From the IMG/VR virus record IMGVR_UViG_3300042731_006034, positions 1 through 34,641 of that record: 34,641 nucleotides of DNA; one strand, given 5' to 3'. Source of the stretch: a virus. Positions within the stretch are counted from its first letter, which is position 1, and every line of letters starts with the position of its first letter. The position numbers and the translations under genes were made by a program. Below are positions 15,660 to 23,623 of this stretch, piece after piece. The notes below the pieces were generated by a model. The model was not told the origin of the DNA. It saw only the letters and a program-made list of their open reading frames with translations, and did no database searches.

Positions 15660-16539
15660 TGCTTATCTATGGAGTGTAGCAGCAGAGAATATGTTTTTTC
15701 CATATAAAGCAAGTATAGAATCTATTTTGTCTTTAGTGGATGAAGTTGTCATTGCAATTGACCCCAATCTCGAAAACGCATCAATTTATACTCAGTTAAG
15801 TAATAAAGTAAGAATTATTAAGTGCAAATATGATGTCCTAAGTTGGGATATTCGCAACCAAATGTTGCAAGCAGCCAGAGCAGAATGTATTGGTGATTGG
15901 TGTTTGTATTGGCAACTTTGTGGTGTGCTTCATGAAAAGGATGCAGAGCTAATCGAGACCACTCTTGATAACACTTCCGCTACTTATGTTCCACTCGGAC
16001 AAATATCGGTTTGGGGTATGAGGAGATATGGTGTCTCAAGAGTTGGCTTGCCATGGCTCACAAGAAATTTATCTAATTTCCAGCATCATACACCAAGTTA
16101 TCATATAGGCAGTATGGATTCTATAGTGTACGATGGTAAATATATTATAGATGGTGATGATGCTATTCTTTGCGATATTACAGTGGATAGCTGGTTTGCG
16201 AACTCCCCGTCCTGCCTCGCAGATATTAGCTTATTAGCACCCGACACAAAAACTTTAGGTGAAAATCCTGAAAAATATTCATCTATTTATTATTACACTT
16301 TTTATAATTGGAACAGGAAGACCGCACAGGGAGAAATAGACCGCATTTATCACGATAGAGTATACGGGCGATGTTCTGATTTGGATGCTGAAAAGTATTA
16401 TTTGGGACTTAAGCAACCGTTAGTGTTTACCAATGAGTTTGAAACACCAATGCCACAGGCGCAATGGTATTTTAATCTTAATCATCCGAAGTATATTCGT
16501 GATTGGCTTAATACATACGGAATAAGAGAACCAGAATGA
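15646..16539 (+). CDS. GT2-like protein lacking the metal-binding Asp pair
   Basis: 297 residues; ATG 15646 is used (ATG 15649 is equally possible) and overlaps the previous gene by 14 bases. The GT-A frame is present: MKISAYLWSVAAENMFFPYK, DEVVIAIDPN and SWDIRNQMLQAARAECIGDW. At the position where relatives read QADEVLHEKD, this protein reads YWQLCGVLHEKD (residues 88-99), so both acidic metal ligands are missing. The rest (HIGSMDSIVYDGKYIIDGDD, IYYYTFYNWNRKTAQGE, NHPKYIRDWLNTYGI) is intact, so this is not a decayed gene. I infer a non-catalytic or alternative-mechanism paralogue acting with the neighbouring transferases. Confidence 0.68.
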   Translation: MMKISAYLWSVAAENMFFPYKASIESILSLVDEVVIAIDPNLENASIYTQLSNKVRIIKCKYDVLSWDIRNQMLQAARAECIGDWCLYWQLCGVLHEKDAELIETTLDNTSATYVPLGQISVWGMRRYGVSRVGLPWLTRNLSNFQHHTPSYHIGSMDSIVYDGKYIIDGDDAILCDITVDSWFANSPSCLADISLLAPDTKTLGENPEKYSSIYYYTFYNWNRKTAQGEIDRIYHDRVYGRCSDLDAEKYYLGLKQPLVFTNEFETPMPQAQWYFNLNHPKYIRDWLNTYGIREPE

Positions 16540-17486
16540 GCAAAATAGCAATATCATTTACAGGTTGGTTTCAATTTGATAATTGGCAGGTGTCAGCGGG
16601 AGGTGCTGAAAGGGAATTAGTATATCTAGGCATGTTATTAGCAGATGACAACGATGTTACTTTTTATGGTAGAACAGAATCAGAATGGTATCATAATGGT
16701 CTTTGTGTGAAACCGTCAGAAGAAATTTGTGATAGCTTTGATATTTTTATCTCGAATAATACTTGCCCTAATTCCAGTGCAAAATATTGTTATTATACCT
16801 GGACAGATTTTGTTACCATCTCAGCTTTGCCGGACTTAATTATCACTGATACCAAAAGAGGCAAGGCGCTATATGAAATTCAAGGGCATAAATCTATTGT
16901 TCTTTATCCCCCTATCAAGCCAGCAGGTTTTGATAGTAATAGGGATATGCAGAAGGTGCTTTTTGTTGGACGGCACACACCGGATAAAGGTCTTGATATA
17001 GCTATTGAAGCGGCTAATTTAATGCCGGATAAAAAATTGCATGTTATTGGCAACTCATGTCTTGATAGCAGTAAGGTGCCCGGTATGAATGTTGTTAGTG
17101 AGGTCTATTATAAGCATTGCCGAGAGTTATCTGCTGAAAACATCATCTGGCGTGGCAATTTGGAATATGATGTTGTGTTAAGCGAGATGCGTTCTGCGAA
17201 TATGATTATTATTCCATACCAAACTTCTAATGAGTACAATACTAATGTAGCTTTAGAAGCAATTGCCAATGGTTGCGTCCCAGTAATAGCCTATGGATTA
17301 ACCGATTATTTGACACCTGATAACGCAGTGATATTGCCAGATGCACGGAACTTAAAACCGGAATTTGTGGCAATGATAATATCAAATATACATGATACTG
17401 AAAGATATAGAGAAGCTGGTTGGCGTACAGCAAAAGAGATATATGATTATTGCAATAATGAGTTAAAGGAAACTATATGCGGATAA
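16536..17486 (+). CDS. GT4-family glycosyltransferase
   Basis: 316 residues, ATGA-coupled to the gene before it. The N-terminus has the Gly-rich entry of GT-B enzymes (WQVSAGGAERELVYLGMLLA). The C-terminal domain shows VLFVGRHTPDKGLDIAIEAA, the strand KKLHVIGNS and IIWRGNLEYDVVLSEMRSAN. It then has MIIIPYQTSNEYNTNVALEA with EX7E at about E233 and E241. This is a retaining transferase of sugar from a nucleotide donor. It is shorter than typical GT4 (about 350-400), mostly in the N-terminal acceptor domain, as phage versions often are. The acceptor is unknown. Confidence 0.85.
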   Translation: MSKIAISFTGWFQFDNWQVSAGGAERELVYLGMLLADDNDVTFYGRTESEWYHNGLCVKPSEEICDSFDIFISNNTCPNSSAKYCYYTWTDFVTISALPDLIITDTKRGKALYEIQGHKSIVLYPPIKPAGFDSNRDMQKVLFVGRHTPDKGLDIAIEAANLMPDKKLHVIGNSCLDSSKVPGMNVVSEVYYKHCRELSAENIIWRGNLEYDVVLSEMRSANMIIIPYQTSNEYNTNVALEAIANGCVPVIAYGLTDYLTPDNAVILPDARNLKPEFVAMIISNIHDTERYREAGWRTAKEIYDYCNNELKETICG

Positions 17487-18100
17487 ATTTAACTGATTAT
17501 AAATTTGATGTTGTCACTAAAATCTTTGAGGTTATTGGCAGTACTAATAATTTTGCTATTGAGCTTGGCGCAGCGGATGGGGATGGCAACTTCTACAATA
17601 GGTTCATTCATTTTAATTGGTTGTTACTAGGTGCAAGTTATAGTAAATTGCCAACATTTTTAACAAGAGAGAATATTAATGGTTTATTATATAAGTACAA
17701 CACGCCTAAAGTTTATGATTTGTTGGTAATTGACATTGATTATAATACTTTTTGGATTTGGGAAGCTATCAGAGAACATATAGCACGGGTTGTTGTGATA
17801 GAATACAATGCAATGTTATCACCAGATGAAGATAAAATAGTAAAATACAAACCTAATGGTGCTTGGGATGGAAGTGATTATTTTGGGGCTAGTATCTTAT
17901 CGTTATTTAAACTTGGCAGAGATAAAGAATATTCCCTAGTTTATATTGATAGAGATAATTTGTTTTTTATCCACGATAGTTGCGAACCCGGAAAATATTT
18001 CATAAATAGCAACGAACCACCGGCATCAATACTAAATTATCAGCATAGTGATAGGGATTTTGTATCTTATGAAAGATATAAAAAAGAAAGATTTGAGTAA
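17477..18100 (+). CDS. FkbM-like SAM-dependent methyltransferase
   Basis: 207 residues, overlapping the previous gene by 10 bases. Motif I for SAM binding is FAIELGAADGDG (residues 27-37). A later strand DLLVIDIDYNTFWIWEAI (81-98), then RVVVIEYNAML and DGSDYFGASILSLFKLGRDK, match a family of methyltransferase-like proteins that occur in sugar biosynthesis clusters. The reaction is probably O-methylation of a sugar, though no acceptor residue can be assigned. Base composition is low in G+C: 17 of 60 bases at 17701-17760. The next gene starts 32 bases before its end. Confidence 0.72.
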   Translation: MRINLTDYKFDVVTKIFEVIGSTNNFAIELGAADGDGNFYNRFIHFNWLLLGASYSKLPTFLTRENINGLLYKYNTPKVYDLLVIDIDYNTFWIWEAIREHIARVVVIEYNAMLSPDEDKIVKYKPNGAWDGSDYFGASILSLFKLGRDKEYSLVYIDRDNLFFIHDSCEPGKYFINSNEPPASILNYQHSDRDFVSYERYKKERFE

Positions 18101-18611
18101 GGTATTTCCAACTTTCCCACATGATATTGAAGTAGAAATAATGGGTTATTATAGAGCAACAGAGCGCAATGATGCTGAGTTGTTGGTAAGGCTTGGTCTT
18201 GCAATAGGTGCGGAAAATATATTGGAATTAGGCACATGGGAGGGAGATACTACGTTGTTATTATCGCATTATTTCGACAAGGTGTATACTGTGGATATTC
18301 AGCCAAAAGTTGAATTGCATATTGATAATGTGGTGCAGATTTGTGCTGATTCTCTTAAATATGATACTTATGCCGCTATTCCACCACCAATACATTTAGC
18401 ATTTATTGATGGTGGTCACGAATATACCAACGTTGTAACTGATACATTCCACGCATTGCGACTAATCACTAATGGTGGTCTCATAGTTTTTCATGATGTC
18501 GCATCATGGCCTGATGTTAAACTAGCATTGGATGATTTATCTTATTGCTTTGACATCTACCACATAGTTGACGATAATCACATAGGCAACATGGCATTTG
18601 TACTAATATGA
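18069..18611 (+). CDS. Class I SAM-dependent methyltransferase
   Basis: 180 residues from ATG 18069 (KDIKKKDLSKVF); an in-frame start at 18048 would lengthen it by seven residues inside the upstream gene. Motif I is ENILELGTWEGDTTLLLS (about 49-66), followed by KVYTVDIQPKVEL. The hallmark HLAFIDGGHEYTNVVTD (109-125) is typical of the Methyltransf_24 group, and NGGLIVFHDVASWPDV follows. These proteins commonly O-methylate sugars in glycan clusters. It sits between another methyltransferase and a radical SAM gene, and its stop overlaps the next start (ATGA). Confidence 0.8.
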   Translation: MKDIKKKDLSKVFPTFPHDIEVEIMGYYRATERNDAELLVRLGLAIGAENILELGTWEGDTTLLLSHYFDKVYTVDIQPKVELHIDNVVQICADSLKYDTYAAIPPPIHLAFIDGGHEYTNVVTDTFHALRLITNGGLIVFHDVASWPDVKLALDDLSYCFDIYHIVDDNHIGNMAFVLI

Positions 18612-19936
18612 TAACATTCATTATTGACGACTATATCATAGACCCTTTAGGTATTGCTTATTTATCGGCGATGCTAAAGCAAGCCGGGCATAAACCGAAA
18701 TTGCTTCTGACTGAAGCGTTAAAAACGCAAGAGATAACTACGCCCATTGTAGCTTTTTCGGTAACCACTGGCAAGCATACGCATTATACTGAAGTCAGTC
18801 AAGAGCTAAAACGTCAATATCCGCATCTGACTGCTATCTTCGGGGGACCACATTGTACCTTTTTCCCTGACTTTGTCAAACATGCTGCTGTTGATTATTT
18901 ATTTCGGGGTGAAGGATTTGAGGCTATCGTCCAATTTATCGATAATTGGGATACTGACAAACTGTATGACACTGCTAACTTAGTTTATGTGCATGCCCCT
19001 TGCACTGAAACGGTACGAGAGAATGAATTATCACCCCCTTTTGAAGTAGCTAAATTACCTTTTCCTGACCGAGAACTTATCTATCAATACAAGGAAAACC
19101 GGGAGAATCCCATCAAAAACATTATGGCATCTTTTGGCTGTCCGATGCGTTGTTCTTATTGCTACAATGAACAATATACTAAATTGGGTTATCCTTTAAG
19201 GGTTAGACCGGTGGATAGTGTGGTAGAAGAGGGAGCAAAATTAGCAAAGGACTATCCGGCAACGCAGTTAATCTTCTTTCAGGATGATATTTTCCCTATT
19301 TATCGCCCCGAATGGATAACCGAATTCGCCCGGCAGTGGCGCGCTAAAGTGAAGTTGCCCTTTCATATTCAATTTAGAATTGAGATGCTTACAGAAATGG
19401 TTTTAGCTACTTTAAAACATGCTGGGTTGCATAGTTGCACTTTTGCTTTAGAATCGGCTAATGCAGATACGAGAGTAGTTTTGTTAAACCGGCAGGTAAC
19501 GGATACGCAAATAAAAGCGGGGGTTAAGCTCTTACAGCAGTATGGGATAAAATATCGGATAGAAAATATGTTGGGGTTGCCCCATGAAACGTTAGATGAT
19601 GCTTTGGCAACTTTGGACTATAACATTGCTTGCCGCCCGGCTATTGCATGGGCTTCGTTGTACACTCCTTATTTTGGGACAAAATTAGGGAACTATTGTC
19701 GGGATAAGGATTTAATTGAAACAACCAAATGGGGTGCTGATTTTTTTACCCATGCGTCGTTGAAACTGCCGCGAAAGAAACAAATAGAGAGAATTCAAAA
19801 ACTATTTGCTTTGATTTGTGCTATGCCAATGTTGCGTTGTCTTTTGCCTTGGTTAATTCGTTTACCACTGAATTATCAAAGAGTATACCAGTGGGCAAAA
19901 CAATACCTTTACAAGCACAGGTTATATAAATGTTAA
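18608..19936 (+). CDS. Second B12-binding-type radical SAM enzyme
   Basis: 442 residues, ATGA-coupled. The N-terminal cobalamin-binding-like domain shows DPLGIAYLSAMLKQAGHKPK, TAIFGGPHCTFFPDF and DYLFRGEGFEAIVQF. The core has MASFGCPMRCSYCYNEQ with C178, C182 and C185, then LIFFQDDIFPIYRPEWITEF, HSCTFALESANADTRV and YRIENMLGLPHETLDDAL. The C-terminus is hydrophobic (LFALICAMPMLRCLLPWLIR), suggesting membrane or lipid-substrate contact. It shares only the general plan with the other radical SAM protein, so the pair is not a recent duplication. It ends the cassette; a 124-base gap follows. The substrate is unknown, and a polyprenyl-linked glycan or lipid is a reasonable guess. Confidence 0.9.
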   Translation: MITFIIDDYIIDPLGIAYLSAMLKQAGHKPKLLLTEALKTQEITTPIVAFSVTTGKHTHYTEVSQELKRQYPHLTAIFGGPHCTFFPDFVKHAAVDYLFRGEGFEAIVQFIDNWDTDKLYDTANLVYVHAPCTETVRENELSPPFEVAKLPFPDRELIYQYKENRENPIKNIMASFGCPMRCSYCYNEQYTKLGYPLRVRPVDSVVEEGAKLAKDYPATQLIFFQDDIFPIYRPEWITEFARQWRAKVKLPFHIQFRIEMLTEMVLATLKHAGLHSCTFALESANADTRVVLLNRQVTDTQIKAGVKLLQQYGIKYRIENMLGLPHETLDDALATLDYNIACRPAIAWASLYTPYFGTKLGNYCRDKDLIETTKWGADFFTHASLKLPRKKQIERIQKLFALICAMPMLRCLLPWLIRLPLNYQRVYQWAKQYLYKHRLYKC

Positions 19937-19980
19937 GCTACTGTAAAATTCAATTGCGGTTGGTGCTATTGCGCTTGGGT

Positions 19981-20009
19981 TTTACAACCTCAACAGCTTG
20001 GTATATAAA
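19981..20009 (+). promoter_or_regulatory. Candidate sigma-70-type promoter before the neck genes
   Basis: TTTACA at 19981-19986 and TATAAA at 20004-20009 are separated by exactly 17 bases, each one mismatch from the consensus. It lies in the only sizeable gap around the cassette, just after its last stop and about 50 bases upstream of the next gene. A short hairpin (ACCC/GGGT, within 20014-20026) lies at the expected transcript start. Transcription from here would let the neck and tail genes be expressed independently of the cassette. By-eye promoters are error-prone. Confidence 0.42.
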
Positions 20010-20060
20010 CCGCACCCCTCGCGGGTATAACACTTGGTGCATCCAACGGAGTACAGAATC

Positions 20061-20366
20061 ATGAAACATTTAACCCGTGGCTCAGCCGTGACTATTTGGT
20101 TCACCACGAAAACGAAGTCCACTTATGCCGGGGCGTGGTCTTACGCCGACCCGGACAACGGGTGCAAGATAACTATTGTTCGGGAAAGTGATAATTCCAC
20201 CATTATTGACGATGTGGCGATGACTAAAAGTGCGACGGGGATATATTATTATTATTGGCAGACGACCACCAGTTATGGCATTGGGCGGTATGTTGTCCAG
20301 TGCACTGCTGACGGAACAACGTATGATGGTATCTTCAAAGAAACCTTAGCCTATGTGGAGGGTTGA
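20061..20366 (+). CDS. Small Ig-like beta protein
   Basis: 101 residues from ATG 20061, with GGAG nine bases upstream; an in-frame TTG at 20034 has no RBS and is not used. It begins KHLTRGSAVTIWFTTKTKST and has the beta-sandwich run DNGCKITIVRESDNSTIIDD, GIYYYYWQTTTSYGIGRYVV and DGIFKETLAYVE. This is an Ig-like/transthyretin-type domain common in phage particles. It has the same general plan as the small protein at 26474 and the first domain of the appendage protein at 570. I infer a structural accessory placed at the neck. No catalytic features are present. Confidence 0.6.
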   Translation: MKHLTRGSAVTIWFTTKTKSTYAGAWSYADPDNGCKITIVRESDNSTIIDDVAMTKSATGIYYYYWQTTTSYGIGRYVVQCTADGTTYDGIFKETLAYVEG

Positions 20367-20368
20367 TA

Positions 20369-21367
20369 ATGGCATACAAACGGGTTGAGATTAGAGAAAA
20401 ATTACGGCGCAAACTCTCGGAAATCGAAGAAGGAACATGGAGTGATGATGAACTTAACGACTGTATCGGTGATGGGGAAAGAAGAACGTGTGAAGAATGC
20501 ACCGTGCAGAATGAAATGGGCTTAATTGATGAGCAGCAGTCCCACCAAATTATTGCTGACCAGTACGAGTATCCCTTGCCCTCCGACTTTCTCGACTTTA
20601 TCAGTGTAGAACAATTCTATAGTGGTGAATATTGTCCTTTGCGATACAAAAGTTACCGAGAGCTACGGCGGGGGCAACGCCCGGGAACAACCAGTGGGCG
20701 AATGCTCTGGTTTGCGTTGGGACGGCGGATGCGAGCAGTGTTGGGCAATGGCGCTTGTGATGCGGGCGGTTCATCGACGGCTTTAATAGATGCGGCCGTA
20801 GACTTTTCAACGTGGGGTATTCGGGAAAGTAAAGCCTATGCCCATAATGACACCGACGATAGTTACGCGTTAATCACCACAGTAGCCGCCAACCAATTGA
20901 CTACGGCCGCTTTAACTGGTGGGGCAGACAACACGTGGAGCGAGGATGATAGCTATTACGTTGAAGAAATAGAAGCAACCTTGGATAGTATCATGGTAGA
21001 CCCAACCCCCAGCACCTCTGATGATACTGGTACAGAGAACCTTTATATCCAGTATAGTAGGTATGCTCGGACGATGACCGCCGACCAAGACTACTCGGAA
21101 ATCCCGGACTATGCGTTGGATACTCTTTTATATGCGTCAGCTATTTATGCCTTAGAGAAAAAAGAAGGGGTGGGGACGGCAGTAGTGGCAAATACCACTC
21201 AAATGTTTAAGTTTGAAGCGGCGGAAGTACGCCGGTTTATGCAACGAAGAGGACAAACCAATTACCGTAGGGTACGGGATGTATCTCTTTGGGGTACGGG
21301 GATAGGTATTCATGGACGGGTGCAGTCGGCAACTCGACAAGACCCCAGTCCATTGACCGCAGGATAA
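20369..21367 (+). CDS. Neck adaptor / head-tail connector (P22 gp4-like)
   Basis: 332 residues; I take ATG 20369, GGAGGG lies about six bases upstream, and the frame overlaps no upstream coding sequence. The N-terminal helices (KRVEIREKLRRKLSEIEEGT, SDDELNDCIGDGERRTCEEC) and the middle DQYEYPLPSDFLDFISVEQF are typical of the gp4-like adaptor that closes the portal. So is the C-terminal helical part (DYALDTLLYASAIYALEKKE, FKFEAAEVRRFMQRRG, RRVRDVSLWGTG). Residues about 126-198 (DAGGSSTALIDAAVDFSTWG ... GGADNTWSEDDSYYVEE) look like an inserted beta module found in other phage proteins. The adaptor joins portal to nozzle. Its order before the nozzle gene supports this call. Confidence 0.78.
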   Translation: MAYKRVEIREKLRRKLSEIEEGTWSDDELNDCIGDGERRTCEECTVQNEMGLIDEQQSHQIIADQYEYPLPSDFLDFISVEQFYSGEYCPLRYKSYRELRRGQRPGTTSGRMLWFALGRRMRAVLGNGACDAGGSSTALIDAAVDFSTWGIRESKAYAHNDTDDSYALITTVAANQLTTAALTGGADNTWSEDDSYYVEEIEATLDSIMVDPTPSTSDDTGTENLYIQYSRYARTMTADQDYSEIPDYALDTLLYASAIYALEKKEGVGTAVVANTTQMFKFEAAEVRRFMQRRGQTNYRRVRDVSLWGTGIGIHGRVQSATRQDPSPLTAG

Positions 21368-21371
21368 TACA

Positions 21372-23234
21372 ATGCCAAAACATCCAATCAGTAACTTTGC
21401 CGCTGGCATTATGGCGGCCAGTGGGTATACCAATTACAAAGACGTGGCGGCGGCGGAAATAATTAACTTTGATGTCGATGAGTACGGTCGGTTAGTAAAG
21501 CGACTGGGCTATAGTCATCTCAATAGTAGCGCTTTAGTGGCAATTCCAAAGTCGATGATACGAGCATACTATCGGGGCAGTGGTTTATCCAGCCGGGAAC
21601 ATCTCATCGTCGCCTGTGATAATGCGACGGGTTTGTGGTATTGGGATGGCGCGGCGTTTCAGGAGTTAAAGAACTCGTCTGATGACCCAGCCTCATCTAT
21701 TGACCTTTCGGGTAGCCCCTCTGCCCGGTTTGGCATGGCGGTATATGGGCATCGCTTATTCATGGCGAATGGTTCGTCAAGGATGCAATATTGGGTCAAG
21801 TTGGCAGCGGCAGCGCCGGTATTGTATGACCATGGCATTGATGCCCCAGATGAGCCAACATTAGGAGTGGACGGTAGTGGTTCTAATAGCTTAGAAGCAG
21901 AGAAATTTTATGGTTATGCGGTGACGTTTTATAACCATAACGACGCCATTGAGTCGGCTAACTTTCCGGCGGCGGCGCGGGTGACGGCAGAAACAACAGT
22001 CGCCAACAAAACTATCAATTTATCCAGTATTGAAGTATGTAGTGACCAACAGGTGACCCGGCGGAAGATATATCGCACGGCGGCACAGGACACCGAAGCC
22101 GGGGCGGAAAACGCCCAGTTGTACTATCTCGACACTATCAATGATAATACTACAACCACCTATCAAGACGATGGGGATGTAACTTTGTCATCTACTATAT
22201 TGCCTTCGGAGGACTGGGACGAACCGGGACAATACGCCTATGTATTGGGGGATGCTGGGCGCTTATGGGTAGCTGATAAAGATGATAGTTACACCGACTA
22301 TTCGACCTTTGACGCTACCGGGGCACCGGTGTTGGATGGTTTTCCAAGTGGCAACTCTTTACAAATAGAGCCAGACGATGGGGATATTATCACCGCTTTA
22401 GCGCGGATTCCCGGCGGGTTGAACCAACGGGCGGTGTTTAAACGGAATGCAACCTATATTATTCATGGTGATACTGCTAGTACGATGCAAATACAACGGC
22501 ACATGCCCGGTTGCGCCGCACCGTTTGCCGTAGCCGAAGTCAATCTTGAAGGGGGCAATGACCTATTGTTCTTCTTTGGCGCCGACAAACAGATTTGGGC
22601 TTTGGGGGCTGGGGCACCGCAGTTGGTATCATTACCCGTAAAACCTTTACTAGATGATATTCCAGCCAGTCGTTTTGACCAATTGCAGGCGGTAGGTTAT
22701 GCCAACAAGTATCTGTTAGCCTATCCCACCGGGGACAACGAGAATGACCGGCTACTGGTATATGATGCCAGTCAGAAGTATTGGACGACCTATGACCTGC
22801 CGGTTAATTGGTTGAGTTGGTGGAACGGCGAGGAAAGTACGGACGCCGATAAAAACCGGCTGGTATTTGCCAATAGTGGGACATCTTACGTCGAATACCT
22901 CTTTACGGATAGTGTTGGAGATGAGATATACGAGGACAATAGCACGCCGATAACGGCTAGTTGGTTATCGAATACGCTCTATCTGCCGTATGAAAGTATT
23001 ATCACGGGAGTGTATATTTATGACGTAACTGAAAGCACTTATACGGTACGGGTGGACAAGGTGGATGAGCGAGGGGTGCGCACTGGCAGAGAGCATCCCG
23101 GCTTTGCCCCGTCTCGGCGGAACAACTATCGACAGGGTTGCTTTGAAAGGGGGCGGGGGTTTCAGATATACTTTGAGACCGAATCTACCCCCAGTATTGT
23201 AGAACGGATAGAAATAGAATGGCGTAGGGTATAG
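21372..23234 (+). CDS. Tail nozzle / DNA stabilisation protein (P22 gp10-like)
   Basis: 620 residues. It begins with the characteristic entry PKHPISNFAAGIMAASGYTN and EIINFDVDEYGRLVKRLGYS, followed by repeated beta blades (LIVACDNATGLWYWDGAAFQ, RFGMAVYGHRLFMANGSSRM). An Ig-like segment (EKFYGYAVTFYNHNDAIESA) follows, then further blades (YVLGDAGRLWVADKDDSYTD, LLFFFGADKQIWALGAGAPQ, NRLLVYDASQKYWTTYDLPV). These features match the beta-propeller-containing nozzle of short-tailed phages, which plugs the tail and receives the spike or fibres. The C-terminal part (TPITASWLSNTLYLPYES) fits the last domain. It follows the adaptor gene by four bases. Confidence 0.8.
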   Translation: MPKHPISNFAAGIMAASGYTNYKDVAAAEIINFDVDEYGRLVKRLGYSHLNSSALVAIPKSMIRAYYRGSGLSSREHLIVACDNATGLWYWDGAAFQELKNSSDDPASSIDLSGSPSARFGMAVYGHRLFMANGSSRMQYWVKLAAAAPVLYDHGIDAPDEPTLGVDGSGSNSLEAEKFYGYAVTFYNHNDAIESANFPAAARVTAETTVANKTINLSSIEVCSDQQVTRRKIYRTAAQDTEAGAENAQLYYLDTINDNTTTTYQDDGDVTLSSTILPSEDWDEPGQYAYVLGDAGRLWVADKDDSYTDYSTFDATGAPVLDGFPSGNSLQIEPDDGDIITALARIPGGLNQRAVFKRNATYIIHGDTASTMQIQRHMPGCAAPFAVAEVNLEGGNDLLFFFGADKQIWALGAGAPQLVSLPVKPLLDDIPASRFDQLQAVGYANKYLLAYPTGDNENDRLLVYDASQKYWTTYDLPVNWLSWWNGEESTDADKNRLVFANSGTSYVEYLFTDSVGDEIYEDNSTPITASWLSNTLYLPYESIITGVYIYDVTESTYTVRVDKVDERGVRTGREHPGFAPSRRNNYRQGCFERGRGFQIYFETESTPSIVERIEIEWRRV

Positions 23235-23235
23235 G

Positions 23236-23309
23236 CTTTTGTTTGCAGTTCAATATAAGAATTTATCATGTTAATCTAACTTACTTTGGAATAGCACTGC
23301 AAACGAAAG
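23236..23309 (+). promoter_or_regulatory. Intergenic inverted repeat in the leader before 23323
   Basis: CTTTTGTTTGCAGT (23236-23249) pairs with ACTGCAAACGAAAG (23296-23309), 14 pairs including one G-U, with a 46-base AT-rich loop. The right arm is followed by the RBS AAAGGGAGGG. TGCAAACGAAA (23298-23308) and GAAAGGGAGG (23305-23314) also occur in the capsid leader (8018-8028 and 8096-8105). No T-run follows the right arm. The function is unknown; it could be an RNA processing or stability element or a factor-binding site. Only this leader, no gene, lies between 23235 and 23322. Confidence 0.5.
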
Positions 23310-23322
23310 GGAGGGAAATATA

Positions 23323-23622
23323 ATGATAAGTATGGGCTTTGATCATGGGTCTAATCGGGATGTGGATACTACGGCCGAACAATTGTCAACAACTGTTTTA
23401 GTCACCCGAAATTTGCGCAATGGCATTACCATCAAGGCGGATGCCAGCAATGCTGGTATCGTGTATGTCGGCAACTCGGATGTGACGGCAGGAAATGCGG
23501 CGGCAACGGATGGTTTTCCTTTGTCAGCCGGCAATGAGGTAACCATCCATGTGGCGCGCTTGGCGGATATTTATGTTATCGCTAGCCAAGCAAACCAAGT
23601 AGTGTATTGGAAGGCTGATTAA
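23323..23622 (+). CDS. Small beta-rich virion protein
   Basis: 99 residues with a strong RBS (AAAGGGAGGG, about nine bases upstream). The protein reads as a single beta domain: TTVLVTRNLRNGITIKADAS, NAGIVYVGNSDVTAGNAA, TDGFPLSAGNEVTIHVARLA and DIYVIASQANQVVYWKAD. The pattern I-VG-SDVT ... G-PL-AG-EV matches a common small phage structural protein type, often annotated as hypothetical or as a decoration or fibre protein. It lies directly upstream of the spike, two bases away, so it is probably a tail or fibre accessory. It has no signal peptide. Confidence 0.65.
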   Translation: MISMGFDHGSNRDVDTTAEQLSTTVLVTRNLRNGITIKADASNAGIVYVGNSDVTAGNAAATDGFPLSAGNEVTIHVARLADIYVIASQANQVVYWKAD

Positions 23623-23623
23623 T

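Noticed and set aside
19961-20040. GGTGC...GCACC pairing that looked like a tRNA acceptor stem
   Set aside because: Spacing is wrong and there is no T-loop or D-loop consensus; better explained by the promoter region and a small hairpin.
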